Of a stretch of DNA of 64,000 bases, positions 52,875 through 64,000 are shown one piece after another. Under the pieces are notes generated by a model. The model made no database searches. It was not told where the DNA came from and worked only from the letters and a program-made list of their open reading frames with translations. This stretch comes from Adiantum capillus-veneris (Eukaryota > Streptophyta > Polypodiopsida > Polypodiales > Pteridaceae). Where the stretch lies: contig CM043942.1 in assembly GCA_014529385.2 (NCBI GenBank), positions 35,383,469 to 35,447,468 on the forward strand. Reading direction: 5' to 3'. Position numbers and translations under genes: made by a program. Each line of letters opens with the position of its first letter. The stretch's first letter is position 1.

Positions 52875-52925
52875 CTATTATCGTCCTTGGAGGTCAAATA
52901 TGACCTATGGGACCAAATGAACATG

Positions 52926-54135
52926 TCACGTGGTGTGAGTGGAGGTCATAAGTGACTCTTGATGCTCAAAAATGGCTGAAATGAGCGTCACAATGGAGAG
53001 TCCACATTGTGGTTGGGAGAGGAAGGTATGTGGGGAGAGCTCATGGCTGAATATATGGGGAAAAGAGGACCTAATGTGGTCAAAAGCCGAGCACTCAAGT
53101 AGTGTGTGATACTCACTCTCTCGCACTTGACGAGGGCATAAGGTGCAAACTCGATGAGACTCCTCGCCAGTGTCCCAACCTCCTATCTCGCAGCGTAGAG
53201 AATGGGAGCTAAGACGAATGGAGGCAATGGTGCGGATCGCACTCAACGGGATGGGCTCAAGGATGTGGGGATGGGTTCGGTTACCTCATTTGGAGAAGAA
53301 GAGAGATTTGTAGTTTGGGGCAACGTGTGTGGTGTAATGGCTGAAGCGAGAACCTCCAGATTTCTCCCAAGCCTTGATATATTGGCGTCGTAAGAAGGCC
53401 TCATTAACTTGGGAGTCGATCGACGCATCCTTGACCAAGTGACATGCATCCCATCTTCCAAACCATTTCTTGATATCAAGCATCCACCCCAAACTTAGTA
53501 GTTTGCTCTTGCATGTCTTTTGGACCTTTTGACTTGCTTCATATGCGATTCTACGAAGTCGATACAAAGGGCTACGTTGTGTCTTAAGCATGTACTCCAC
53601 AACCCTTTGCATGCCCAAGACCTCAATGGGAAGCGATCCGGACTCAAGAAGTAAGAGCATATAGGGTGTTTGTGTCTTGACTTGGAGAAAGTTGGTGAGA
53701 AAACGCTTGTGGACATTCTCAAACTCTTTCCAAGTAGACTTCCCGATGCTTCCACCCCACACCTCCACTCCATAAAGAAGCACCGGTGTCACCTATGTGT
53801 CAAAGAGGTACTTTTTGAGAGCCCAACACTTGATCTCTCCAGCATTGCACATGTTCTCAAATGCATAATAAGCCCTCTTTCCGGCTTCCAAGCGACGCAT
53901 TGCATAATTCTTCCATTATGATTGGATGGAACCTCAAGGCCAAGGTACTTGAAGTGATCTACCACTTCAAGTTGCTCATTGTTGTATACAATGCATGGAT
54001 TTTCATCATTGAGGGTCTTTACAAGCATAACCTTGGTTTTGGATCCATTCACGGTCACTCCGCTATGTAGGCAAAAGCGTTCCAAGACACTCATAAGCTT
54101 TTGTGCATCTTCTAAGGTATGTGCCAAGAGCACTA
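52926..54135 (-). pseudogene. LINE (non-LTR) reverse transcriptase, C-terminal part, 5'-truncated
   Basis: Minus-strand frames give the RT thumb region: IVLLAHTLEDAQKLM (just after the YADD box, which is missing), NGSKTKVMLV, VVDHFKYLGLEV. Then 53792-53286 reads LLYGVEVWGGS and the post-RT region. 53246-52926 carries a Cys/His cluster CTLCPRQVRESEYHTLLEC typical of plant LINE C-termini. Three frames are joined by frameshifts or stops. The 5' side is cut off at about 54135 where copia sequence begins on the other strand. Confidence 0.82.
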
Positions 54136-57100
54136 TTCGGCTTCTGAGCACTTAAGTGCTTTCACCAGTGTTATGAGTCAACTACACGATACTGGGCTTC
54201 AACCTTTTGACGACAAGTTGAAAGCCATATTTTTGTTGATGACTTTGCCAGACTCTTGGGAAACGCTTGTGGTTTCTTTGAGTAATAGCCCCAACCTCAC
54301 ATATGATGGAGTGTGAGGCTCCATCTTAAATGAGGAAATTAGATGCAAGTCTAGTGGTGGGGAAGGTGGCAGTTCTACTTACAATGCGAGAGGCAGAAGT
54401 CAGAAGCAAAATACAGGTACCAAGACTCAAAACAGGAGCAAAAGCAAGTCTAGGGATAAGGATGTGACTTGTTACCAGTGTGGCAGAAAAGGCCATAAGA
54501 AGCCAGATTGCAGGTATTTCAAGAAAGAGTAGGAAAGAAAGAAGGAATCACAGGAGAAGAAGAAGACAGAGGATAAGAAAGGGGAAAAATCAGCATGTAC
54601 CTCCTCCAAGGATTCGGAGACTGTCAATGTATCCTCTAGTGTGGTTATCACAGAGTTATCCGACAGTGAGGAGATCTTGGTTGCAGCTTCATGCCCCTCA
54701 GATTTTGTTGTAGCAAATGCAGAAGACATGCTTATCTCACCTAGAGATGTCATTGATGTATTGCTAAGTGCAAATGATGGCCTTACACAGTCTTGGATAG
54801 TAGACTCGGGTGCCTCATTTCATGTGACTCCATCTGTGGAGTGTTTTGCTTCTTATCATGCACGCAAGTATGGCAAGGTTTACCTTGGGGATAACCATGC
54901 TTGTGACATTGAAGGAATGGGCACTGTGCACTTGGCATTAAACAATGGCCAAGAGTTTATGCTTAAAGATGTAAGGTATGTACCAGGCATCAAGAAGAGT
55001 CTATTGTCTGTTGGCCAGATGGATGCACAGGGTTATACAACCATTTTTGGTGGGGGTTCATGGAAGTTGCTTAAGGGATCAATGCTCATTGTCAAGGTAT
55101 GCAAGAGTAGTACATTGTACTATTTACATGGCAAAGCTTTGCCTGGCAAGTTTCTTGCAGTGGCCGAAGTTGCTTCTCATTTGGAGTTGTGGCACAAAAG
55201 ACTTGGCCATATGAGCCAGAAGGGACTTGATGTGCTCTCCTCTTTGAAGAGGGTTGATGTAAAGGGCACCAAGTTAAATTTTTGTAATGACTGTTTGTAT
55301 GGTAAACAAAAGAAGTCTTCTTATTATTATGGTGTCTCGCGCAAAGCTAATGCTCTTGATTTAATTCACTCAGATGTATGTTCAATGCCTGTTAAGTCTT
55401 TTGGTGGTGCATCATACTTTGTTACATTCATTGATGATTGCACTAGGAAAGGCTGGGCATATTTGTTAAAGAATAAGAGTGAGACATTTAATGCATTTAA
55501 GAGGTTTCATGCTTTTGTGACCACGCAAAAGGGTAGTAAGCTTAAATGTCTGAGATCTGACAATGGGGGGGAGTACACGTCTGCTGAATTTTAGCATTAT
55601 TGCGAAGAATATGGGATTAAAAGGGAGTTGACGACCCCTTATAATCCATCTTCTAATGGTGTGGCTGAGAGGTATAACCGTACTTTATGTGAGAGAGTGC
55701 GTTGCATGTTGTCCACGGCTAATCCCCCTCATGGGTTTTGGGGAGAGGCTTTGAAAACTGCAGTTCATGTATGCAATCACTCTCCTAGCAGTGCGCTGAA
55801 AAATGACGTTCTAGAGGAGGTTTGGTCTGGCAAACCTGCCTCTTATGATCATTTGAGAGTGTTTGGCTGCGAGGCTTTTGTCCATGTTCGTAATGACTTG
55901 AGGACAAAGCTAGATGCCAAGTCCATCCAAGGATTCTTCCTAGGTTATGGGGAAGAGGGTGAAATGGGCTACAGGATATGGTTGCCTCAGTTTAAGGGGA
56001 TTGTACGCAGCCGAGATGTAGTGTTCAATGAGGCTAAATTGCTGAAAAATGCTACATCTTATGCAATTGACAAGAAATCGGTCAAATTTCAGCCTCTCTT
56101 GCCACCTATTGATGTTGAAAAAGAGCCTCAGGATGCATTACCGCAAGCTGAAATTGATAATCAGCCGGTTAACCTTGAGCCAGAAGAGGTAGGACATGAT
56201 TTAGATGCTCCAAATGAGGATGGACAACCACCTGTCATGGCTGAAAATGATTTTCAATAGCATGAGCATGCTGAAAATGAGTTGCCTCCTGATGTAGAAC
56301 CTGTGCCTGAGAATGTAGATCATTGGGCACGTAGGTCTACTCGTGTCAGACGGTTGATACGACGCTTTGACCCCTCTTTGCATCATGTTATGTTGACAGA
56401 TGAGGGTGAGCCTCTTACATATAAAGAGGCAAAATCATGTGAGTTAAGCAGTAAGTGGGAGCTTGCGATGCAAGAGGAAATCAAATCTTTGCATGCAAAC
56501 AATACTTGGGATCTTGTGCCATTGCCAAAAGGAAGAAAGGCTCTTCCTAACAAATGGGTTTACAAGGTCAAATGTGTTGATGGAAAGCCCAAGTATAAAG
56601 CAAGGTTCTTATCTCAAGAAAAGTACATTGCTAAAGTACTTGACACGTTTAACATGGTTGAAGCTAAGTCACTTGGAGTACCTTTACCTCCACACACAAA
56701 ACTTAGCAAAGCCGATTGCCCAAAGGATGACGTGGCAGTGAATGCTATGAAGGGAATCCCTTATGCATCAGCTTGTGGTTCTCTTATGTTTGCTATGGTT
56801 GCCACTCGTCCTGACATTGCCCATGCGGTGGGAGTTGTTAGTAGATACATGTCCAATCCGGACAAAGCACATTGGGAAGCTGTGAAATGCATTCTGAGAT
56901 ACTTGTCAGGTACACAATCTAGATGTATATGCTATGGAAAAAGTGACCTGAAGTTGCAGGGCTATTGTGATGCAGATATGGCAGGTGACTTGGATACCAG
57001 GAAGTCCACTAGTGGCTATGTGTTTGCTATTACTGGTGGTGCTGTCTCTTGGTGTTCAGGATTGCAGAAAATTGTGGCATTGAGTACTACTGAGGCTGAA

Positions 57101-57410
57101 TATATTTCAGCCACTGAGGCTTCTAAAGAGGCCATATGGTTGGGAAGACTTGTCAAAGAGCTTGGTATGCCTGCTAGTACTCCTGTCTTGGGATGTGATA
57201 GCCAAAGTGCTGTCTATTTGGCCAAGAATGCCATGTTTTATGCACGGACAAAGCACATTGATGTGCGATACCACTTTATACGACAGGTATTGGAGGATGG
57301 TCTAGTCACCTTGACTAAGATTCACACAGGATAACCCTGCAGATGTTCTCACCAAGAGTCTTGCTAAGGCTCAACATGAGCATTGCATACATATGGTGGG
57401 AGTTGGTTAA
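54119..57410 (+). pseudogene. Ty1/copia polyprotein, one frame, four nonsense codons, RT core deleted
   Basis: In a single frame: gag part (LSAFTSVMSQL...TLPDSWETLV), zinc knuckle CYQCGRKGHKKPDC (about 54471-54512), protease WIVDSGASFHVTP, pre-integrase LELWHKRLGHMS...CNDCLYGKQ, and integrase with HSDVCS (Asp), RSDNGGEY (Asp) and the YNPSSNGVAERYNRT segment. The RT N-terminus NKWVYKVKCVDGKPKYKARF is next, then RNase H (YCDADMAGDLDTRKST; ALSTTEAEYIS). KARF joins directly to LSQEKYI near 56604-56613, so roughly 190 residues including the YVDD palm are missing in frame. Stops: TGA 54314, TAG 54530, TAG 55592, TAG 56258. A frameshift after KIHT precedes the tail NPADVLTKSLAK. The 5' end is lost. 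Confidence 0.93.
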
Positions 57411-57432
57411 CTTGAAGGCGCCATTTATGCGT

Positions 57433-57562
57433 TGTTGAGCGCGCGGCGGTGTGTGCAAGTGAAAGAGCACGCCAGGAAGTGCAGTGTGTGTGCAGAGAGG
57501 GGTGGCGAAAGCCAGCAGAAGAGGAAGCGCTAGCAGAACGATGAGGGAGAGAGAGAGGGCTC
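57433..57562 (+). repeat. Left arm of a long inverted repeat at the copia 3' end
   Basis: TGTTGAGCGCGCGGCGG...GAGAGAGAGGGCTC is the reverse complement, at about 95% by eye, of 57727-57854. Confidence 0.92.
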
Positions 57563-57579
57563 AAGTTTTTGGGGAGGTT

Positions 57580-57854
57580 GTTGGGTTAAAGGCCTAAATA
57601 ATCCCTTTTTGTACATTTTTATACTTTGTCCAGGTTCATATTGAACCTGAACACATTTTTTAAAGGTCACTTATAATAAAAGTGGGAAAACCCAAAACTC
57701 ACTTATTGAGTTTTCCCCAAAACCGTGAGCCCTCTCTCTCCCTCATCGGTCTGCTAGCGCTTCCTCTCCTATTGGCTTTCGCCACCCCTCTCTGCACACA
57801 CACTGCACTTTCTGGCGTGCTCTTTCACTTGCACACACCGCCGCGCGCTCAACA
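57580..57854 (+). repeat. Copia LTR (275 bp), 3' half forming the right arm of the inverted repeat
   Basis: TGTTGGGTTAAAGG...GCGCTCAACA, TG/CA ends with TTTTTGGGGAGGT just before it as a purine-tract-like stretch. It shares its first 150 bp with 24271-24420. CACTTATAATAAAAG may be the promoter box. An alternative reading takes 57433-57854 as the LTR. Confidence 0.65.
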
Positions 57855-58189
57855 CCTTTGCCTACAACGTTTTGATACGGTGTCTACCCCCCATTTTCTC
57901 CTTTTGCAACCTTAAAGGTGCTTGCTGTCATCATTTTAAAATGTTGCTCTTAGCCTTGTTGGAGCATTTTCAAGGGACATCAAAGGAAGGAAAGTCAAAA
58001 TATGGCAATTGGAGATTAAGGGAGTTATAAACCAAGGAGCAAAAGTTTTTTATCTAAGTTTTGGAGGGGCTTGGTGGAACTTTTTGTGGCCCCTTTGAAG
58101 TGCAAGAAGGGGGATGACTTTTCCAGATCTTGCACCTACAACATGGCACCCCCTTGCTCAAGCGCCAACGAAAACCTCTCTCTGTGTGT

Positions 58190-58472
58190 GTGTGTGTGTG
58201 TCTGGGGCAGAGGGGGAGATATGCGATGAGATGTCTATAGCTTGGGCTCCAAGGCACGACACGACAACGAGGCGGATGCATGCTAAGAAGAAGGATTTGT
58301 ACCAAGGCAATATGATACATGTTGACATTCGTGATAGTGGGTTGCTGCAAAAGCGGCAACTAGACACAATTCCTTTTTATCAATTTTCCAATACAAAATT
58401 CTAAAAACTTAACCAATTTAACACAATTTCCCTCAAAATCTAGGCCAGACAAAGAGGAACTCTATTGGCCTT

Positions 58473-58513
<41 letters not shown>

Positions 58514-58600
58514 TTTTCTTGATTCTATTTTATGAAATTTTTCAAGAGCAAGAGGTTTGAGGGTAAGAGGGGCCATGCCGCCGCCGAAGGTAAACAACCT
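58190..58600 (+). repeat. Repeat family F, copy 2 (partial)
   Basis: Begins after a (GT)n run with CTGGGGCAGAGGGGGAGATA and follows copy 1 to the GA tract at about 58477-58510, then AAATTTTTCAAGAGCAAGAGG which also matches copy 3 near 62860. Confidence 0.85.
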
Positions 58601-58645
58601 TGCTGAGTTGCACTTGTTGCACCCTTGGTAGTTCGTTGAAGAAGA

Positions 58646-58685
<40 letters not shown>

Positions 58686-58816
58686 TCCTTTTTTTTCTAT
58701 GTAGTCCCTCATGGATATACCCTTTTGGTCTCAAAAGTTATTTTGGCGTTGTGCAAATATAGTGTACATGCGTGCGTATAGGGAGTTACTCTCTCTCTCC
58801 CTCTCTCTCTAATTTT

Positions 58817-58853
<37 letters not shown>

Positions 58854-59446
58854 CGTCTCTTGACTTCAACTCTCCTCGATTAGGATAGTTTTCTACGACG
58901 TTAAAACTCTCTATTTCTTCTTCTTCTTCTTTCTCTCTCTCTCTCTCTCTCTCGATTATGTCTGTGGTCTTCACATGGGTGTAACCTCACACGGATGTAG
59001 CCTTATGGTCACACACGGATGTAAGCTTATGGTCTTCTTCTTGTGTGTGTGTGTGTGTGGTAGAATGGTTATGCCATTTCCCTCTTGAATAATAGATCTT
59101 AAGTTCAACTCTCTTTGTCAAGATAGTTCTCTCTTTGACATTAAAACTCTCTTCTTCTTCTTCTTCTCTCTCTCTCATTATTTTTTGAAGAAATGTTTGC
59201 GTCTCTCTCTGTGTCGCTCTCCTTTTTCAATTCTCTTTTTGGTTTTCAATATCCTCTCTCTCATTTATATTGTACAGGACACCCATTGTATCAGTGATGA
59301 CACACACCCCACATAATTCCAATCCGTAGAAACCCTAGATTCATTTTATCACCTTTCTTGTTTATACCCAGATATGGTATGATGTTTACTAGTTTGTAAC
59401 GGTTTGGTCTCATCGGTAACATTGACCTCGTGAAGATGATTTCATT

Positions 59447-59477
<31 letters not shown>

Positions 59478-59702
59478 TATTGCATTGGAAACCCATTGTA
59501 TCAATGACCAGACATACCCATGCAGTTCCAGACTTGGTATCATAATAACCTGTTTGTAACAGTTTGGTCTCAAAGGCGACTCTGGCCTCTTGAGAACATG
59601 TTCATATATCATTTCATCTCTCTCTCTCTCACACACACAAAGACCCACACACATAAATGTTTGTTTTGGCCTTTTGCAGCCGTTAATATGCCATTTCATT
59701 TC

Positions 59703-59747
<45 letters not shown>

Positions 59748-60018
59748 TTTTGATACATAAATCAGTTAAATGAAAAAAAGAATAATATTTTAAGAAATGA
59801 ATAACAAATATAACTAAAACAAATTTTGATTACCTGGTTGACCCGGTTGAGAATGCGGCTGCTGCACCCCACCCGCTGACTCAACACCTGTAATGAGCAA
59901 GAAATTTGTGTGTGTGTGTGTGTGTGTGAGTGGATTCTCTTGCGAGTTCGCCCTATGCAGAACAGCAGCCACATTTTCTGTGTGTGTGTGGGGCTACGCA
60001 AGCTGTCTCACTCTGGCT

Positions 60019-60065
<47 letters not shown>

Positions 60066-60260
60066 TTGCGGTCGCATGCTCACACCTTGAATATATGATG
60101 ACTCCCATTCTTGGCAAGAATTAGTCAACTGCGCTATCTCTCTCTCTCTCTCTTTCTCTGCGTGCAAATCTAGATACGCGAACCTCTTTCTCTGCATGCT
60201 GTCCTGTAATGCTCACACACACTCTTTCTCACATGTAGGTACTATCGTGGAGACACAGAG

Positions 60261-60262
<2 letters not shown>
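58601..60262. other. Microsatellite-dominated sequence
   Basis: CT runs at about 58649-58682, 58820-58850, 58930-58952, 59445-59472, 59708-59745 and 60022-60062, with CA/GT runs between. Two similar blocks (ACCCATTGTATCA...GACATACCC and GTTTGTAACGGTTTGGTCTCA) at 59280-59420 and 59490-59580 form a degenerate direct repeat. No gene seen. Confidence 0.6.

Positions 60263-60354
<92 letters not shown>
60263..60354. repeat. (TC)n(AC)n compound microsatellite, about 92 bp
   Basis: About 19 TC units run directly into 27 AC units. Confidence 0.97.
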
Positions 60355-60358
<4 letters not shown>

Positions 60359-60443
60359 TGGCAGCTACAACTTATTATCTCTCTCTCTCTCTCTCTCCCC
60401 TATGCCATTTAGTGTTAGCGAGCAAGCAAGCCAGCCAGCCAGC

Positions 60444-60800
60444 ATGGCCGCCTACAAGCCGGGGTCTCTTCTCATGCTGACACCCCTTCTGACAGTACTC
60501 CATGCAGCTCTGAGTTCTAGCACCTTGTCTGGCATTACCAGTGATGCTAGATTCCTCAACCGGGCTAGTGTGCAGTGACACTTCAACTGTTGGACGCCCA
60601 GAAGATTGCCGTTGTCGTTGCAGATCGTGCACATGGCAGTTGTGGAGGAGACCGGTGGTGTGGTGATTACCCTTGTCAACGACGTCACTGGGAAGGTCTC
60701 CGAAGCTCTTACCATGCTCCCAAGTGATGTCTTCATCATCAAAGTCGATACAGCCGTCGACTTCACCAACTCAGTCGCTACTTTGCCAATTTTGTAATGG
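60444..60800 (+). pseudogene. Secreted cupin/germin-like gene relic (tentative)
   Basis: One frame from ATG 60444 to TAA 60795-60797 with a single stop, TGA 60576-60578. The N-terminus has a hydrophobic run (LLMLTPLLTVLHAAL) like a signal peptide. The later part reads VVITLVNDVTGKVSEAL then MLPSDVFIIKVDTAVDF, which loosely resembles the LxxGDVFVxPxGxxHF strand of germin-like cupins, but metal-binding His residues are absent. A short relic of another family is equally possible. Confidence 0.3.
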
Positions 60801-60906
60801 CGACTCTTTCTCTGTATTCAAACCTGATGCATACAGACTCTGATGCAACAACTAAGCAGTGAGTCTCTCACACTCTCACTCTCTCTTAGAGGTGGTGCAT
60901 GCAATG

Positions 60907-60946
<40 letters not shown>

Positions 60947-61243
60947 GCTCGACATGAAAATCACGATAGGGATGGGGAGGGAAGTTCAGTTGGGATCCAA
61001 GGATTAAAGGTGGGTTGGAGCGTGCAGCCAGAGAGCATTGGATAGCTTTAAAATTCAGGGTCCCAGCAAAAGAAAGTGCAAGGAACGCTTTGGCTCATTC
61101 TTGGTTTGGACTAACACGAGGAAAGGGCACACGGGCGGCCTCTCTCTCTCTCTCCCTCGCTCCCTCCCTCTTCACATGAGCTGGGACTTTAGCCTTCAAC
61201 TCGCATATGTTGACACCTGTAAAGGGCTACCCCTTCCGCCATA

Positions 61244-61281
<38 letters not shown>

Positions 61282-62829
61282 TTTGTTTGCATGATAATTA
61301 CTTGGAGTCTCCTTTTCTCCCAGCAACCTCAACAAATCTTGGAGGGAGGAAAGGAAGGGGGGAGGGGGGGGCAGAGGAGGGACTCCAAGGGTGGGGGAGG
61401 AATGAGATTTTGCTAGCATGGGGTTGTAGGGGGAATCCAAATAGGTAGAAGCTAAGAGGGAGACTCTCTCTCTCTTTCTCTCGGACTTGTAGAATATTTT
61501 TTTTAATTCACTATAAAAGGCGAGAGCAGATTTATATTGCGCTTCTTCTTTAATATAAATCTTGTAGAAGATTCCTCCGATCTTCTCTACTATTGACTTT
61601 AATATCACGCTTCCCAATTGTATGTAATGTTAAATAGTTAAATTAACGTATTATATTGTATATTGAAATTGTATTGTATATTTTTACAAATAATCTACAC
61701 TTATCATATAACAAGAGCTAGACTTCACAAGCCACCAGGTGAGCTAAAGACTCAGGTAATAGGCGTCACAAAATATTCACAACAATAGCTCTTCTTTTCA
61801 AGTTCTTTGTTTCTTGCCAATCATTAGCCTTGGCAACTCCAACTTTTTGTGATAGCCCCAGCTTGACCTTTTGATTACATGTGCAATTGCTCCACATTCT
61901 CAAACTATAGCCACACGCACACGCACGCTTGTGCGCATGTGTGCACACACACACACACACACAGAGGCTCAACTCAGACCTCACACCTTCAATAGTAGTG
62001 CCTTTGTGTTTGTATGTGTGGCAACATGCATGGGAGCAGCAAGGCAATAAGTTACCCAAATGCGACAAGGTTGAAGAGCATGTGGGGATGGAAATGCTTG
62101 CCGGACATAGAGGTACAAGAGGGCAGCAGCCTTGCATCACAAACAAGGACGACCAAGCAGCAAGGGTGGAGACCATGTAGTGTGAGGTGTAGTATGTGTG
62201 TGTGTGGGCATGTGATGTGATGTGTGTGTGCATGCATAAACATTCATGTAGGCAGGTGTATATGCGTGACTTTGAGCGAGGACGCCATGGGAAGCTTATT
62301 GTTGCATGGTGAGCAAGGGAGTCAAAGGGTGGCGAGGAGAGAGACATGTAGTGGTCGTTTGCACGCGTGGTGCAACGAAAGGCAGGGTCCTATGGGTGCT
62401 CCTTTAGAATATCCCAGATATTGGATTGCATTATCTCAATCCTATTGCATGATGCTTTGATCTCCTAAAGGGTTTCAACAATCTACCTTTTAAAAATCCT
62501 CTCGACATTTGGGGCTGCTCTCTTCATTGCACTTACATTACAAATAGGAAGAGAAGACAATATCTCGTCTTCATTAGTTGATGCAAAATTTGACTTTTAT
62601 TTGAAAAGATGTCAATCGATTGGTCACAATAACGAGAGATACGACATGACCATTCTCCATTTTACTAGTATACAAAAGCTACAACTGTTGCAAAGAAAAA
62701 CGTAATAACCAAAGAGAAATGGTTTAATTCTCTTATATTTGTACATCTCATCATATCTAGCCACGTAGATAAGAACTTATTTCTCTTTGAATATTGCTTT
62801 CTAAGTACCAACCTTTTAGAAAAACTAGT
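60801..62829. other. Unrecognised sequence with short repeats
   Basis: 61187-61250 is an inverted match to the Helitron-like repeat at 4379-4460 and is followed by (TA)n(GT)n. CA/GT alternation occurs at about 61915-61962 and 62195-62232. No gene recognised. Confidence 0.45.
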
Positions 62830-63231
62830 AAAACGGAGGCAGCATGGCCTCTCCTACCCTCAAGCCTCTTGCTCTTGACAAATTTCATAAAAAAGAATCA
62901 AGAAAAATACTCTCTCTCTATCTCTCTCTCTCTCCCTCCTCCCCCCCCCCAAAAAAAGAAAAAAGCCAATAGAGTTCCTCTTTGTCTCGCCTATAGATTT
63001 TGAGGGAAATTGTGTTAAATTGGTTAAGTTTTCAGAATTTTGTATAAGAAAATTGATAAAAAAGAATTGTGTCTGGTTGTCGCTTTTGTAGCAACCCATT
63101 ATCACGAATATCAACATGTATCATATTGCCTTGGTACAAATCCTTCTTCTTAGCATGCATCCGCCTCGTTGTCGTGTCGTGCCTTGGAGCCCAAGCTATA
63201 GACGTTTCATCGCATATCTCCCCCTCTACCC

Positions 63232-63280
<49 letters not shown>

Positions 63281-63540
63281 TGAGAGGTTGATCATGTACG
63301 CTTCAAATGGAATGTTCGTGAAAAATGTGTCTTAGCTTAATATCGTGGAGTTCCAATTTCTAAAATGCTGGTTGAGGGCAAGGAGAAAAGGAGAAATTTG
63401 GTACCAAAATAGAGGAAAAAAGTGTAAAAATCCAAAAAAATAATCCAATTTTCTAAAATTTCCTCTTGACAAAATCAAGAAAAGGAATTTTGTATGTGTG
63501 GAAAAATGATTTTTCCCGAACACAGGGAGAAAGTGCTTCA

Positions 63541-63587
<47 letters not shown>

Positions 63588-64000
63588 GTCAGTGTCCGGG
63601 AAAAGTGCGTTACCTAAGCCTTGAGCAGTTAAATTGAACAATCAAAACAATTGGTTGAAGGGAGGGGGAGAAGAGAAAGTCCGCTTGGAGAATTCAAGGA
63701 AATGGAGTTAAATTGTTAAAAATTCGTCTAATTTGAAAAAGAATCTCTTTTAAACTACCCCAAAGCAGATGTCTAATTGAGTTCTTTTTAAAATTACCAA
63801 AATACTCCTCTAATTCTTGGAAATTCCCAAAATACCCCCCAAATTTCAAAAATTACCAAAATATCCTTGTATTTTTTTAAAAAAATCTTTATTCCTTTTT
63901 TATTGACAATTAAGATTTGGATTTGAGTGCTTAGCATGTAAATAGTCACAAATTACCTCGCAAAAAAGGGCAAATATCTATGACTAAAAATAATGAAGCA
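62830..64000 (-). repeat. Repeat family F, copy 3, inverted, running off the window
   Basis: Reverse complement of copy 1 from the CAAGAGG segment through GGGGTAGAGGGGGAGATATG, the GA tract (63235-63278), the CT tract (63546-63583), GGTAACGCACTTTTCCCGG and on to TGCTTCATTATTTTTAGTC at the right edge. Confidence 0.88.

Noticed and set aside
61766-62347. 193-codon minus-strand ORF
   Set aside because: Built on CA/GT alternation (HTHTH, CVCVCV); no domain and no partner signals.

Overview
This is nuclear DNA from a land plant with a large, repeat-rich genome. It holds intron-containing genes with GT-AG splice sites, Ty3/gypsy and Ty1/copia LTR retrotransposons primed by the initiator Met tRNA, a LINE, and very many CT/GA and CA/GT microsatellites. 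A sirtuin that looks like neither plant SRT1 nor SRT2, together with the repeat load, would suit a fern or another non-model vascular plant. That assignment is inference; nothing here fixes the species.

Layout. 0.2-2.8 kb: decayed gypsy pol (RT, RNase H, integrase, chromodomain-like tail), followed by minisatellites. 4.4-6.7 kb: long GA tracts, a 450-bp tandem duplication and a degenerate coding exon of unknown family. 7.0-26.7 kb: the one convincing intact gene, a six-exon sirtuin of 265 residues whose introns 3 and 5 (13.8 and 4.8 kb) are packed with retrotransposons. Intron 3 carries a nested stack that target-site duplications resolve: element B (TSD CACTC) hosts a solo LTR of family A (TSD CGATT) and a complete element C (TSD AGAGA). 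A second copy of exon 3, broken by a 1-bp deletion, also lies there, and its own duplicated intron contains another family-A solo LTR (TSD TCAAT). 28-34 kb: copia and gypsy relics, including the internal region that owns the family-A LTR. 34-40 kb: mostly unrecognised, with two degenerate coding stretches.

40-47 kb is the most unusual part. A family of roughly 67-bp hairpins (at least nine copies) is scattered around relics of two chromatin or SUMO-related genes. One is a divergent histone H3 that looks like centromeric CENH3, with an LTR inserted in its coding exon (TSD GAAAAT). The other is a Ulp1/C48 SUMO-protease-like gene whose exons still splice in frame but carry two stops.

47-64 kb: a 153-bp near-perfect foldback, microsatellites, a LINE on the minus strand, and a copia element with one continuous frame, four nonsense codons and a clean in-frame loss of the reverse-transcriptase core. 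The copia LTR sits in a long inverted repeat. A repeat family F occurs three times (51.8, 58.2 and 62.8-64 kb), the last copy inverted and running off the window.

Functionally, only the sirtuin appears able to make a normal protein. The rest is mobile-element sediment and gene relics. No rRNA, tRNA, CRISPR or bacterial-type feature was seen.
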